A stretch of 64,000 bases of DNA from Sipunculus nudus (Eukaryota; Annelida; Sipuncula; Golfingiida; Sipunculidae). A program made the translations under genes and the position numbers. The notes beneath the pieces are model-generated. The model saw only the letters and a list, made by a program, of their open reading frames with translations. It did not search any database and had not been told where the DNA came from. The stretch spans positions 77,412,401-77,476,400 of the forward strand of contig CM049315.1 of NCBI GenBank assembly GCA_026874595.1, read 5' to 3'. Of this stretch, positions 1 through 11,902 are shown in pieces; positions within the stretch are counted from its first letter, which is position 1; every line of letters starts with the position of its first letter.

Positions 1-304
1 GCTGGATCATTATAGCTGGATATTTTTGAGACCTGATATTATTTTTTTTTCTTTTTTTTCAAACGCGTTCCTCGAGAAAGTCTTAAAAGGATTAGTCAGC
101 CATGGATTTTTCATTAGTTAACTCATCTATCGCCAGATGTCGCAGTGGACATACTGCTCACATTTTGTATTTATTCTTTCAAACGCACTCTTCGGGTCTT
201 CATTTGAATGGTGTCCATTTGGCGTCGCACATATGACAGATATACATTTAATTCAGGTAAGGTTAAAAATATTACAGAACTAGACGAAATGTGTACTTTG
301 CGAT

Positions 305-1440
305 AAGATTCAATTATTTTGCCATTTAATCAAAAATTGAGTAAACGAAACGATACTGGATGTATGGAACTGTCTCTGACTGTCTTGTTTAACCTGTCAT
401 GTTTATTATTTTATACTACAAGTTCCTGCGTGTAGTTTAAAGAACGACGAACACGTAGTTTCTATTTTTTATGCATTTACACTGAGTTATATTTAGCGCC
501 TTATCGACCAAGGACTGACACATAGTAACATCATTTTTTTTTCCAGAACTGAGGCTAGTCCTGATTTGGTTAGCCTTGTGAAAATTTGACGTCATGGTCT
601 CAATTTAAAAATGACTTGAAACCTCCAATGTATGTTTATTATATTCGGTTTGGAAAATTCAGTTATTTTTCTTTTGATCAAGTGAATTAAAAGCAGCGAA
701 ATAATGTTAACCTGGCAAATTTGACGTCATTGTCTTAATTTTGAATTAACTTGGATCTTACAATACGTGCTTTTTAATTCTATCCTGAAAATTCAATAAT
801 TTTTACCATTTGATCAAAATATAAGTCAAACAAGCGAAATGATGTTCACTTTGCAACTGTCACGTCGTGGTCTTGATTTAGAAATGACTTTTCTTTTAAT
901 ATTTTTCCATTCGATCTTTATTTGAATTAAGTAATTATTTGTAAAAATGCAAATATATATGACGTCATGGCCTAAATTTAGAAAAGTTTTACATCTTGAA
1001 ATCAAGTGTGCTTTTATTAGGTCCTGAACATTAAATTACTTTACCGATTGATAAAAGTTTGAGTGAAAGAAGCGGAATGATGTTAACCTTGCAAATGTGA
1101 CGTCATTGTCTTAATTTAGAAATGAACTGAATTTTACAAAAAATATTATTCGTTTCCGAAAATAAATTTATATTTTTTATGATCAAATATGAGAAACAAA
1201 AACAAAATGATTTGAAATTGTTTAAAATCAACTTAATGTAGAAATGAAACAAATCTTACTATATATTTTATTTATTCAGTCCTGAAAATTAATTTCTCTT
1301 TACCAATCGATCCAGTTAAAGTTAAAGAAACGAACTGAGTTGAACCTTCCAATTACTGCGTCCTTGTCTTAATTTAGAAAGAACTTTGATCTTTCAGTGC
1401 ATCTTGTGTTAATTCGTTCGAAATGGAAAGACTGTGTAAA
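305..1440. repeat. Diverged tandem array of about 130 bp units carrying TGACGTCA
   Basis: Seven or so imperfect units repeat the order ATTTGATCAAA, GCGAAATGATGTTAACC, TGACGTCATNGTCTTAATTT and GAAATGACTT. The palindrome TGACGTCA is intact at 587-594, 722-729, 960-967 and 1098-1105, and decayed near 860, 1215 and 1350. Spacing is about 103-138 bases. There is no coding capacity. Confidence 0.75.
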
Positions 1441-1619
1441 ACTCGCAGATGAACACGCATTTTAGGTCTTCTTCAATGTTATGACCCAGCACTGGGGTTG
1501 ATCACACACCCAAGACCCGCAAGTGCTGGTACACCAAGTCTGCTTGACGCAAAGGCCATATCCGCACGCGCAAATAGTCCAGATCATGAATCGATTTACT
1601 CTGTCCCCAATAGGCCACT

Positions 1620-1998
1620 TATCCGTATCAGTTTGGTATACCGTAGTCCACTTGAAAGGAGGTCTAGAGTAGTCCGGTTTACTTTAGTTCGGTTTACAGT
1701 TCACCGGTTTCTAGTGTGTACAGGCAAATCCACTTTTAGTCTGAATGAGTCCGGTTTCAGCGAACGGCCTTCGCCGCAATACCTTTATGTTGCCCCAGCA
1801 GGCGTTCAGCGAGGGAATGCTCCGTAAGAGGCCTGAATCGGATTACGAACCAGGTGCGGACAGCAAACTCACGATTTGCTGAATAAACCGGTTTAGGCTT
1901 TTTGTAACGCGAACTACAGTGCAGACGCAAAGTGGACTACTTTGAGAACAAAGTAAACCGGTTTAGTATACGGTTTAGATGCGAACCAAATGCGGATA
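1620..1998. mobile_element. Fold-back element with imperfect inverted ends
   Basis: Ends share TATCCGYAT in inverted orientation. Inner arms include GTAGTCCACTT (1643-1653) and its exact complement AAGTGGACTAC (1930-1940), plus several inverted AAACCGGTTT-type words. The short reading frame inside (1498-1827) shows no protein family. Borders are approximate. Confidence 0.42.
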
Positions 1999-1999
1999 C

Positions 2000-3300
2000 A
2001 ACCAAAGATGAGTTACTCCCCCCCCCCCCGTCACGCTCAGTGTGAAACCGATACGGGATTCTGCTTATTTCATAATCCTTAAAGATAAGCCAGCTTAAAG
2101 AAATGGTCGCAGTTACCACCAGCAAAAATTGAAAGTCATAATCTCGCTAGTTTCTCTAACAATAGAGCAATAGCAAGATAATTATTAATAATAATTTATT
2201 ATAAATTATATAACAAAATATTTTAATTAAGTAAAAGCCCTTGGATGTGTCGTCGTTACAGATAAACACTGAAAGATGTTTGCTTGGTGAAAATATGCCT
2301 GTTCCATTTATTTATATGTATTTTGTATAATAATTTTATTTTACGTTAAATATATATATATATATTTTTTTAAAAATGGGTAAAAAGTGAAAAATGTGAA
2401 ATAAAATACAGATCTTTGAAAAAGTAACAAATCTTTAGTCTTGATACAACATAGCAAAATGAGATCTTTCAAAATCATTAATGGCTTTATATTTTAAATG
2501 AAAATTTCCGTACAAGAATCACGTTTTACTGGCTCACAGAACTAATTTCTGTAAGTATAAATATTTCAGGTGTAATTAACAGAAATTAGGCCATAGGCCA
2601 TTATACACACGCGTACACAAACCGAAAATTATACAGGGAAGGAGGGAATGGAGTAAAACCCACTGAAACTTTATGCCAGATAATCACCTTTGTTTAAAAT
2701 ACCGTACATAGGGTATATTTGTGTCAATATTATTACAATAAGGTCATAAGAAAAAAAATGAACTTGTAAAAACTGTAAAAACTCAATGCATAATCTTTTG
2801 TCTTTTCCGTGTATTACATTATCTGACATTTGCTTGTATTTGCATCCATGGTCTCGCTTCTCATTCACAGGTGGCGCTCTCATCGTGTTTTATCCTGTCA
2901 ACAAACAAATGCAACTGCACCCGTTGACCTAAACGTCAATCAATACAAACAATAGGGATAAAACTCAACCAATAGGATGAGAGAGTACAGAAGGGGCCTG
3001 AAGGAAACTGAACAGTGAAGTGATCGATGATTGTAACAATGTTTGTTTGAAGTACTGGGATTCTCTCTATTAGATCCTACTTTTATTACTTCCATGGAAT
3101 GTTCACGTCAATTGAGAACAATTTGGTTCACATGACAACGGTACTAGAAAATCAATACGACAGAGCAACTGGTGCATTTTTCCACTATGTCGATTAGTTT
3201 ATAGTATAACCAATAGATGTCAGCACAGCCTCCATCAAATGAATAATGAACTCGGAAGCCTTTTTGTGGGAAAGGCTGCACGCCTTCGATAAATAAACAA
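2000..3300. other. AT-rich non-coding stretch
   Basis: Contains a C run (about 2020-2030) and a short AT microsatellite (about 2351-2363). No gene or structured element was recognised. Confidence 0.6.
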
Positions 3301-3301
3301 A

Positions 3302-3660
3302 CCATATTGTGGCCTCCGCCGGGAGGGTATGTGTTCATCACCGTTCGTGTGTTTGTGTGTGTGTTTGTGCATTTGTGTGTGAGTGGGTGCGCGCGCGCGT
3401 GTGTGTTTGTACTAAACATAACTTGCCACTTGGGCAGTCATGAACGGAATCTCATGCAATGTTCAGGGCATTTCGGGAATGGGCAAATGTAGAAACGATT
3501 ATATTTTGGTGTGGACTCGGCACATGATCCTGATTCATGAACGTCATCAAGGAATACTCACAAATGTACAGTCACGCATGCACGAATGAACCTGGGAATA
3601 TGGGACGCAGGCGGAGGCTTGCATTCCTTAGATTGCAGATTTCTAGTTTAACTATCAAAT
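3302..3660. repeat. Dispersed repeat, copy A
   Basis: Begins CCTCCGCCGGGAGGGTATG followed by TTCATCACCGTTCGTGTG and a GT-rich tract. Later come TGAACGGAATCTC, CAGGGCATTTCG, CATCAAGGAATACT, and the end GGAGGCTTGCATTCCTT..GCAGATTTCTAGTTT. Most of these words recur in the same order at 36480-36870, and in reverse at 7830-8120. It is a non-coding family of unknown class. Confidence 0.7.
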
Positions 3661-3811
3661 GACGTGTGTTGATGTGAGGGTGGGTGGCTGTTTTATAATT
3701 TGAGGTATTGATTTCGATGTCCCTTGATATTAAGCACAAATATGATAAGAATATAAGAAAACTCTACATCATAGATACCCATTGTTTGGCCTTTCCATGG
3801 TAGATGATTTA

Positions 3812-3915
3812 TAGGACACCGGTATTTTTCATTTATCTTGAGATATCCAGATATCTCGAGATCTGGATATAAATTCTCGAGATCTCAAGATAGATAACAC
3901 ATTTTCCATGTCCTA
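3812..3915. mobile_element. Short hairpin MITE-like element
   Basis: TAGGACA (3812-3818) pairs with TGTCCTA (3909-3915). Inside, TATCTTGAGAT (3834-3844) pairs exactly with ATCTCAAGATA (3882-3892), and the centre ATCCAGAT..ATCTGGAT pairs again. The whole 104 bp can fold into one long hairpin. Confidence 0.55.
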
Positions 3916-4340
3916 AATTAGCCACCGTAACTTTCACCTATGTTTCCTTAATATAATAGTTCATGTTCACAAGATCAATGGTCTTTTAATATGCGCTTCT
4001 TCATATATTTTATCCAGTTCTTACATATATCTGTATGAAATTTTTGAGTAAATGGGAACGGCGATGATTTTATAACACCAAGTCACGCGTGAGTTTCGGT
4101 TATAAAGGTCAAAGCAAACGTATTCTAAATCTTGTTTTTTTTTATCATGCATAACACACTTGCCTATCAAAATATATTAATACAAATTTTGCATAAACTG
4201 AACCCAATTCCTGGAGAAAACTTTCTTTTATTAATTTAAAAAACATGAAGTTGGGTGATTTGTTAAAAGGCTATTGGTACATCTATGAGCACTGTCAATT
4301 TCGGCAGTGACGTCAGTCACCGGGAAAAACTGTGACTAAC

Positions 4341-4475
4341 AATTCTAGATTTCATCAAAAGCTTAGTATTTCTGACAATGCCAACCTCAAATTTTATGGG
4401 CCACTGTGCCTAAAAATTCTAGATTACATCAAAAGGTTAGTATTTCTGACAATGCCAACCTAAAATTTTGTGGGA
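4341..4475. repeat. Two-copy tandem duplication, period 74 bp
   Basis: AATTCTAGATT.CATCAAAAG followed by TTAGTATTTCTGACAATG occurs at 4341 and again at 4415, with a few substitutions. Confidence 0.8.
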
Positions 4476-4499
4476 ATAATAAAAAACACAACGTATTGC

Positions 4500-6650
4500 T
4501 AGTTTTAAGTCATTTCTAAATGTTGCCTGTGACGTCACACTTTCCATCAGCCAATCACATCAGGGCCCAGTCTCTGTTCTGGATCCAATGCTCCTACATA
4601 TAACAAACCAACATGCTAATACTTTTACCTTAATTAAACATACCGCAGTTAAAGAATAATAGCTCTGCGCATATATATGTTGCATGTAAATACGTGATCA
4701 AGAGATTGAAAAAAAAAAATACATGGACGAAAACAGCGACATTATCCCGAGGTTGAACCAAAAAGAGAATACCCTATGAAAGGCCATCTAGTTTTGTTTC
4801 CTCTTCTACCATACAATTACAACTATATTACTATAAACTACTATTAATTCAAAAGTGTTTAAAAGTTTCTAATCAGGCTAGATTAAACGTGCTGGTAACT
4901 TAAGAAGGGTTGTTGTGTTTTTTCGAATCGACTTCAGGATATTCGTGCCGATGCCTTTTTTTTATCTGTGTGAACATTTACAATATGTGAGCGTGTGAGT
5001 GCTTTACGGTCGGTAGTTTTGGGGAGTAATTTTCAAAATGAACTCTGTTTATTCCATCGATCACACACTAAATGGCACAGTCAACAACCTTGGGCTGAAA
5101 AACGAGGCTCGAAACACGGTCACTGTTGTTTAAGTCAGGCGGAAAAATGGATGCCCCAGTCAGTGCCGTTCCAGCTTGATAATCCCATAAGTGACAACAC
5201 CCGACCCCGGGCGGCACCAGAGCTACCCCCGAAGCCAGAACCAGCCCCAAACAGTAGCACAGCGCTGCCCTGATAACAATGCCCGGGTCGTCACAAGTTG
5301 TTACCCAGTCCAATGAGCATTCACTATAACGCGCACAATTTAGGATGTCGATAGAATAAAGTAAGGTCACCTGCAGCCGAGCGCAGTAATAAAATTGGCT
5401 CTGTAAGAGGGGGCTTGTTCCTACAACAAGGTTAGTTCTCAAGTTACAAGTAGACGCATACGCTTTACTTGTACAATTTAGTAACTTTAGCGAGCGGGTC
5501 CGCTATGGCGGTATTGTGATTACGTATACGGCGTTTAGTACGGCCATTGTACCGCCTGCGTGGACTATTTTTTATTAAATGTGCTTGACTATCTGTTACA
5601 GTACAACTCGTGCTGGTTCCACTGTTACTTATGAGCTGGTTCGCTGTTTGTGACTGTAGTTCATCGCTTTCCATTGAACAATACGCAAGGCGCTCATACA
5701 AACGGACAATACAGTATACATGGACTGTACATGCAGACAAAAAACTGAACATCGGGAGAAAAACTAACTTTACCGGAAAAAAGTTTAAGTAAGGTAAGTT
5801 TATTTTCCAATACCCAAACTTTATCCATTGATTTTAATCTCGAATGGACATATTTGAGTCTTCTTTTTTCTTTGTTATTCAGTAGTATTTGCTATTGCCG
5901 TTATTATATGTTGTCAATGCAACTGTCATCGCACATGTATAACTATTTAGTTTCTTCAGCATTTTTACATTTTTACATGCTCAAAAATTCTAAGTTTCGT
6001 TAGTTTGAAAGCATGTTACGTTTTAACGTTTAGATTTTGATGACTTGGATACTAAAGTACATGTATGAATGTAGCATATTTCATTTTTATCTTAGGTTAT
6101 CAATGATTATGTCTGAATGTGCAATAAATGCGATAAAATGCATATATATTTATATATGGAGTATCGCCATATATATTAGCTAAATATTAGCTTTTAAAAT
6201 CATGAGGTATAATTCAGCTTGAAAATATGTCTTGAAAATATTTTGAAAAATATTAACATAATATATCAACATGATTTCGATCGTATTTGATCATCATTTT
6301 TATTAACAATGTATGGTGACGGATTGAAGTTTGTCTCCTTTTGTGAACGCGTTATTATATTTTTTGTCCTTTTCTCAGAAGGACACTCACTGCAATTTTA
6401 CATATCGTGAAAGTTTACACTTTTATAACTTATATTTTTTGCATTTATTGAGTCATTTGATTGTAGCCGAGTATCAATCAGTATCTTAATTTATGTATAT
6501 ATTTATTTTTACATTATATATATTCATATATATATATAGATTTATATTTATATATATTTATGTAGATGGAACAACATTTATTTGCTTAAAATATGGTATA
6601 TCATGAATGCATACATACCTATTTGAGATAGTTTCTTTTAAAATTATTAA
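4500..6650. other. Non-coding stretch with a GC-richer segment
   Basis: 4985-5760 is richer in GC and has short overlapping reading frames on both strands, but none resembles a known protein. 5780-6650 is strongly AT-rich with ATATAT tracts near 6530. No gene is supported. Confidence 0.5.
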
Positions 6651-6662
6651 ATGAAGCAACAC

Positions 6663-6687
6663 TTGTGTGTGTGTGTGTGTGTGTGTT
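6663..6687. repeat. GT microsatellite
   Basis: Uninterrupted GTGTGT run of about 24 bases. A second shorter GT run lies near 7229-7244. Confidence 0.9.
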
Positions 6688-7829
6688 CATGTGCCGATGC
6701 GTCTGAGTGGATGGTCACATGCATTTTTTTTTATCAAACCTTCCTTACACACCTAAGGTTAATGTTCCTGATAAGCCTTGGAAAAAGGGCTCGGACCACA
6801 AAATTACTTCTTCCGTTGTTAAACAGCTGTTCGTTTTTATAAGTTAACGGAAATAAGTTTCTAAAAACTATACTGTATAATGAGGAGGAGCGCATACTCA
6901 CGCCCTCTAATACAGAAACCTATCATCTCACAACCACCACACAAAATGTTATCTAATGAAGGTGATCCAAAAGTTACCGAGAGTATAGCATTCGTCACAT
7001 ATGGCGTTGGTGTATAATCAACATAACAGGAAATTGTATTTATGCTCGGGAGGCACAAGTAATTAGAGAAAGAAGCAAGTGGCTCACGAAACCGCGTGGT
7101 ATAAGAAATGGTTGTAAAACAGACAGGAGGATATACTGTAATTATCTGCTAGTCAGTGAATATGTAATGAGACAGCCTAAAGTACATGCGAAGTTGATAA
7201 CAAAAAGAGTATGCATTTAGAGTTAAAAGTGTGTGTGTGTGTGTATGACAGAGAGAAGGGGGGGGGGAGGATTCTGTGTACTAAATAGTTAGTATATCAT
7301 TAGTTACAATATAGCAATGATTAAACAGTAATGATTAAACGGAAAACTTGAGCAGAATCATCCCATCTACGTCTTCCAGAAAGGTCTCTTTAAATTATTG
7401 TGTTTTGTCTATTTTGAGTAAAATGTGAGACAAAAGCCTCAGTGCATCGATTGCCATGAAATATGCCTTGGCTGCTGAGCGTGTGTCACATGTTATTTAC
7501 AGTCGGGCTCCATGGGACGGGATTACCAAGTTTATAGGATCACAGGATTACCAGTCAAACTGGATTCTTAGCATGCATAATCTAATCCCGCAGATTATTA
7601 ATGTAATGTAAATGAAGAAACGTTCAGGTTATCGATTCTATCAGTATCGAATGGAAAAATGCAATGAGCAACATCACACGAGTCGTTTCGTTTAGCTTCA
7701 CAACAAACTTGAAATCTGCATTCCAAAGAATGAAAGCCTCGACCATATTTGCTTTCACTTATTCGGCCCATAGTCTGAGGTTCATTGGTGCTTATAAATG
7801 ACTGCATGTATTTTTTTTAATATTCCTTG

Positions 7830-8120
7830 ATGAAGTTCTGAAATCCGTATCATGTGCCGGATCCCCACCAAAATCTAATCAATTCTTCAAGGGCCCGTTC
7901 CCGAAATGAGATTCTGTTCATGTTTACGTGAGTTGCGTCGTGAACAAACACACAATCACACACTCAAACACAAACGGGAATGAACCATCCTGGCGGAAGC
8001 AACAGATACACCAGAAACACCCAGAAACCTCACATAAAGCTCCGCAAGCAAACTGGGTCATCAGGTACGGAAAATGGCAAGGAGCCTGGTCAAACGTAGG
8101 TGGGTGCTACGACGTATAGC
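7830..8120. repeat. Dispersed repeat, copy B (reverse orientation)
   Basis: Reverse-complement similarity to copies A and C: ATCATGTGCCGGATCC, CCACCAAAATCTAATC, CCCGAAATGAGATTC and a CACACA/AACACAAACGGGAATGAAC stretch appear in inverted order. Confidence 0.6.
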
Positions 8121-8129
8121 GGAGGAAGT

Positions 8130-9585
8130 ATATAAATCCAAGCGGTGGAAATGTACGTATAACGGTACTCCAGCTCGAGTTTTCATCAAATGTCAGCACT
8201 GCCTGCTAGAATAAAGGCGATTACAACTAAGTGATACCTAAACATGCAAGAGGAGATAACTTTCATCCCGTTCGGAAATATACATTGAAGATTCCCCGAA
8301 TAGTATTGAACGATGACGGTCTTCATATCTCCATTTCGCATTGGCAAATAATGACGTAAACAAAAGCATATCATTAGTGATCCAGATTATCTCCAGATTT
8401 AGTGGACTGCCCCTTGGGTGTAACTCTAACACACCAAACATTTCATAAGAATATTTATAACTTTTTGAGCAAAGTTACTGACAGACAAACCCACCAAGGG
8501 CGACAAAAAATATTACCACTAGTAGAGGCAAAGTTACGAAGATGTTAAGATTGACAGTGACGTGGTAGTTAAGAGATACACATATTCGAGGACCTGGGGG
8601 TTAAGACGTAAAAACAGGGTAATGTTTCCATCCCGTAATCTTGCCACACACAAAGACGTTGTATATCAGTGATCTGCCGGATGTCTGTGTGACCTGAAGC
8701 GGACTGATAAAGTCTGGTGAGTTTCGTAAAGTGCTGACACATAATGTCCAGTCACGTTCACTGACCGCCTGAGACGCTGACCACTTCAACTTGAAGGATG
8801 GCCGTGTCTTCTAAACTCGCTAAGCACTCGCAGCAAAGGAGCGCCGCATCAGTAAACGCTTGGTTGTCTGGTGTTTATCAAGAGCCGAGCTTCACTCCTG
8901 TCTTCTGATAACCGGCTACATGCACTTGAGAAGGTCTGTGGTAATCTTCGTGCTCTCTTATGTGGCAGGATATATCTACCTTCTCGGTTCAGAACGGTTA
9001 GAATTTGCAGTTCACTTTTAACGTGTTAACGGTTCAGATAAGCCGGGAAAAGCCGAGAAGCTATAGGAATGTGAGAATACCAGAAAAACAGGCGCGTAGC
9101 CTGGTTCACTGACATGTATCTAAAATTCTATCAGGTGTGAACCATAATATCCAATCTCACTGGATATTCCTTTTATCTCACACGTTAGGGGACTGGCGCC
9201 GACGTTTTTCTGTATTCTATTTTACTCACAACACAATCAAATATTAACAGTGTACTATGCCAGTAATCTATTTATATAATGTTGGTGTATGTTAGTTTAA
9301 TGGTGGTTTATTGGAATTAACAGAAATGAAGACTGCCTAGATAGATCAACTAACGATTATGTTATTATTTCTAATAATAATTTTTACAGCAACAAAGGAT
9401 ATATGCTTACCCTCGGACTTTTGGGGCTTTATTATTATTTGCGTATGATATTAACCGAAGAGGTGCTCTTTTTTTTAAGTATCCGCCTCCATTTTATAAT
9501 GTTAGCTTAACTGGGTATGAACATCTGCAGATTTCCATTCCGATGTCGGCCTGCATGCCGAGGGAGTAGCACACGCTTTCTGTCA
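8130..9585. other. Non-coding stretch
   Basis: Moderate GC at 8560-9080, including CTGGTGTTTATCAAGAGCC and similar unique sequence. No protein-like frame, RNA gene or repeat family was identified. Confidence 0.5.
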
Positions 9586-9589
9586 TTTT

Positions 9590-9840
9590 ATATATCCAGG
9601 AGTTAAAAGATGCCTTGTGACGACTGCCGGTCCTGGGAGTGTATTCTTCCGCATTGCTTGGTCATACCACCGAGGAACCCTCTTAAGGCACTCTTGTGAG
9701 TGAAACACGGCCGAGGGGCACTGCCTTCCGAAAACTCCTTTCAGAGCGCTCATCCTGGTTTGGGGCTGAACGTGAAAAAACTTTACTGAGATTCGAACTC
9801 ACGATCCCCTGTGCTCAGCCCGGATCCACAGAAGCCGGTT
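9590..9840 (-). mobile_element. Possible tRNA-derived SINE fragment
   Basis: On the minus strand, GTGAGTTCGAATCTC near 9785-9799 resembles a Pol III B box (GGTTCGANNCC). It is followed by a GC-rich body with no reading frame. No convincing A box and no target-site duplication were found, so this is tentative. Confidence 0.4.
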
Positions 9841-9849
9841 CCAAAATGC

Positions 9850-10770
9850 TATTTGCACCTCTGTATTTATGAGGAAAAAATATGATTATGACATGAGAAG
9901 GAAATTTAAATACATAATTGTATAGGGCATGAACCACATTGACTAATAAGGAACAATATACCAACCTTTAAAATACTTCTTGATATTTAATAAATAAAAA
10001 AAGGTTTATTTTTCACAACTCTTGGAAACACGCTAACGGCAGTCTTGGTCTAGCAAAGAAAAAAAATCAACAATCGCAGATTTCCAGCTGCCCCGTGAGC
10101 ATTCTGAAACAGCTAAAGAAAATAATCAGCTGAAAAAATGTCTACCCATTGCCGAAACCTTACCAAGATACATTAAAAATAACACAACACATGCCATCTC
10201 GGATAAAAACGATACAAACATGGCTTATTATTATTTGTCAACAAAAAAGTCCTCTGACAAATTGAAGTTGACGTGTTTAATTTACCATTTAGTGAAACAA
10301 TAGAATGATTTATATCTTTTAGATTAAACTGGTTGAGTGGATATTTGTGTAAATTTCATCCCCACAAATTCTTGTTTAAAGCTGCTCACTGAGTTATAAT
10401 AAAGTAACTAAAACTAAAATGTGATTTTAGAACACAAATGGCGTCCAGTATTAAATTCTCAGACCTGATAAGTCTATCCAAATTGTTTCACCCTTCTGTT
10501 ACATGTAGCCAGATTATTGAATTTTCTTAATGTTAGCGTATATGGGGAATATGAAAAAAAGTAGGCTCTACCACAGTTGTATTAAAAGTAACAGCTGCGA
10601 GAATAGAGAACAAAACCCAGTTATGCTGACAGTCTTAATTGTTTAAAAAGAAGCGGAAATGGTACATGCATGGAACACGTGACAGGGTCTACGTGATGAC
10701 GGTCATGCAGGTTTGTGACGTCATCTCGCGTGGATAATTTGTCTTTTTAGCATAAAAGATGATAAAAAAA
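9850..10770. other. AT-rich non-coding stretch
   Basis: No gene found. A perfect TGACGTCA lies at 10716-10723. Confidence 0.5.
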
Positions 10771-10773
10771 GGA

Positions 10774-10775
<2 letters not shown>

Positions 10776-10827
<52 letters not shown>
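10776..10827. repeat. GA microsatellite
   Basis: About 26 GA units, preceded by a short A-rich run. Confidence 0.95.
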
Positions 10828-10831
<4 letters not shown>

Positions 10832-11218
10832 TGTACGACGTAAGAATATTGCAGTGAAGTCATTCAATAAGCTTGAATCTGGATGTAACCAAATGCTTGC
10901 ACATTAGAAATGTGATCCACGCCCCAAATGTGGCAAATAGTATTAACTTAGGAATGTAGAAGTCTAGTAGTTTACTTTGTGGCACCGTTTGTTTCTTATT
11001 TATGCCTCTCTAGCGTTGGAGGTGCTATAAGCTTGTGTCTGTGTACCCGTCACATTAACAGACAAGTTCGCTCGGTCCGGTGATAATTGAATTGGTCAGG
11101 ACCTGGAGTGCTGAAGCACTGGTGCTTACTATCACTGTCAAACAGCTGTTCATCCTGTCAGGGATTTACAATGTTTATACACACAGAAATATTATACCAC
11201 AGTCCTGCACGCAACGAA

Positions 11219-11220
<2 letters not shown>

Positions 11221-11275
<55 letters not shown>
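11221..11275. repeat. CT microsatellite
   Basis: About 25 CT units. The Ser/Leu-repeat reading frames over it are artefacts of the repeat. Confidence 0.95.
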
Positions 11276-11278
<3 letters not shown>

Positions 11279-11902
11279 CGGTTTAATACTTTATAGAAGT
11301 ACTTAAAGGTGCCCATTCACCTACCTTTTGTAAAAGAATTTATTGATTTCTTGTTTCCTCTGTGTATATATTAATGATCTAAGGGTAATTCTGGTTATGG
11401 AAAGTTCATACAAGGCCTCCGAAAAGGATGTATGAAATTGTTTATCAACAACATGTTTGTAAACACAGCAATGTTGACAAACGGGAAAAATTTAAATCTA
11501 TAAAAAAATAAGGTGGTAGGTTTCATATAAATGCTTAGGTAGAAAAGTCACTTCTTGCAAAACGCTATTTGGAAAGCTCTGGTTTATCTAACTTGCCGCC
11601 AGATGCCCTTGTTGAATTTGTTTTGATAATTTTTGTGGGCCCCTACATATCATAAACACGTTGATATAAACAAAACAAAAAGCCTGTGTGCGGTGATATC
11701 CACGTTTCCTGGCCTATTTTAAAAAAAAGCTCCAAGGAATTACCTGTAGTTTATAAAGGACAGATAGGTGATTTTCGAAATATTCAGGATATAAAAAAAT
11801 CAAGTCCGTCTCTCTCTCTCTCTCAGTTGAAGATATTTTTTTTAACAGTTCGCGGTTTCATGCTTTATGCTGAAGCGTGCATTGGAAATCCCTTTTTTTT
11901 TT

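Noticed and set aside
305-1440. CRISPR array
   Set aside because: Units are long, diverged and contiguous, with no short identical repeats and unique spacers; the sequence is animal DNA.
9770-9840. A functional tRNA gene
   Set aside because: Only a B-box-like word is present; no cloverleaf could be drawn.
11080-11296. Ser/Leu-repeat frames (also at 24238-24516)
   Set aside because: Translations of CT microsatellites.
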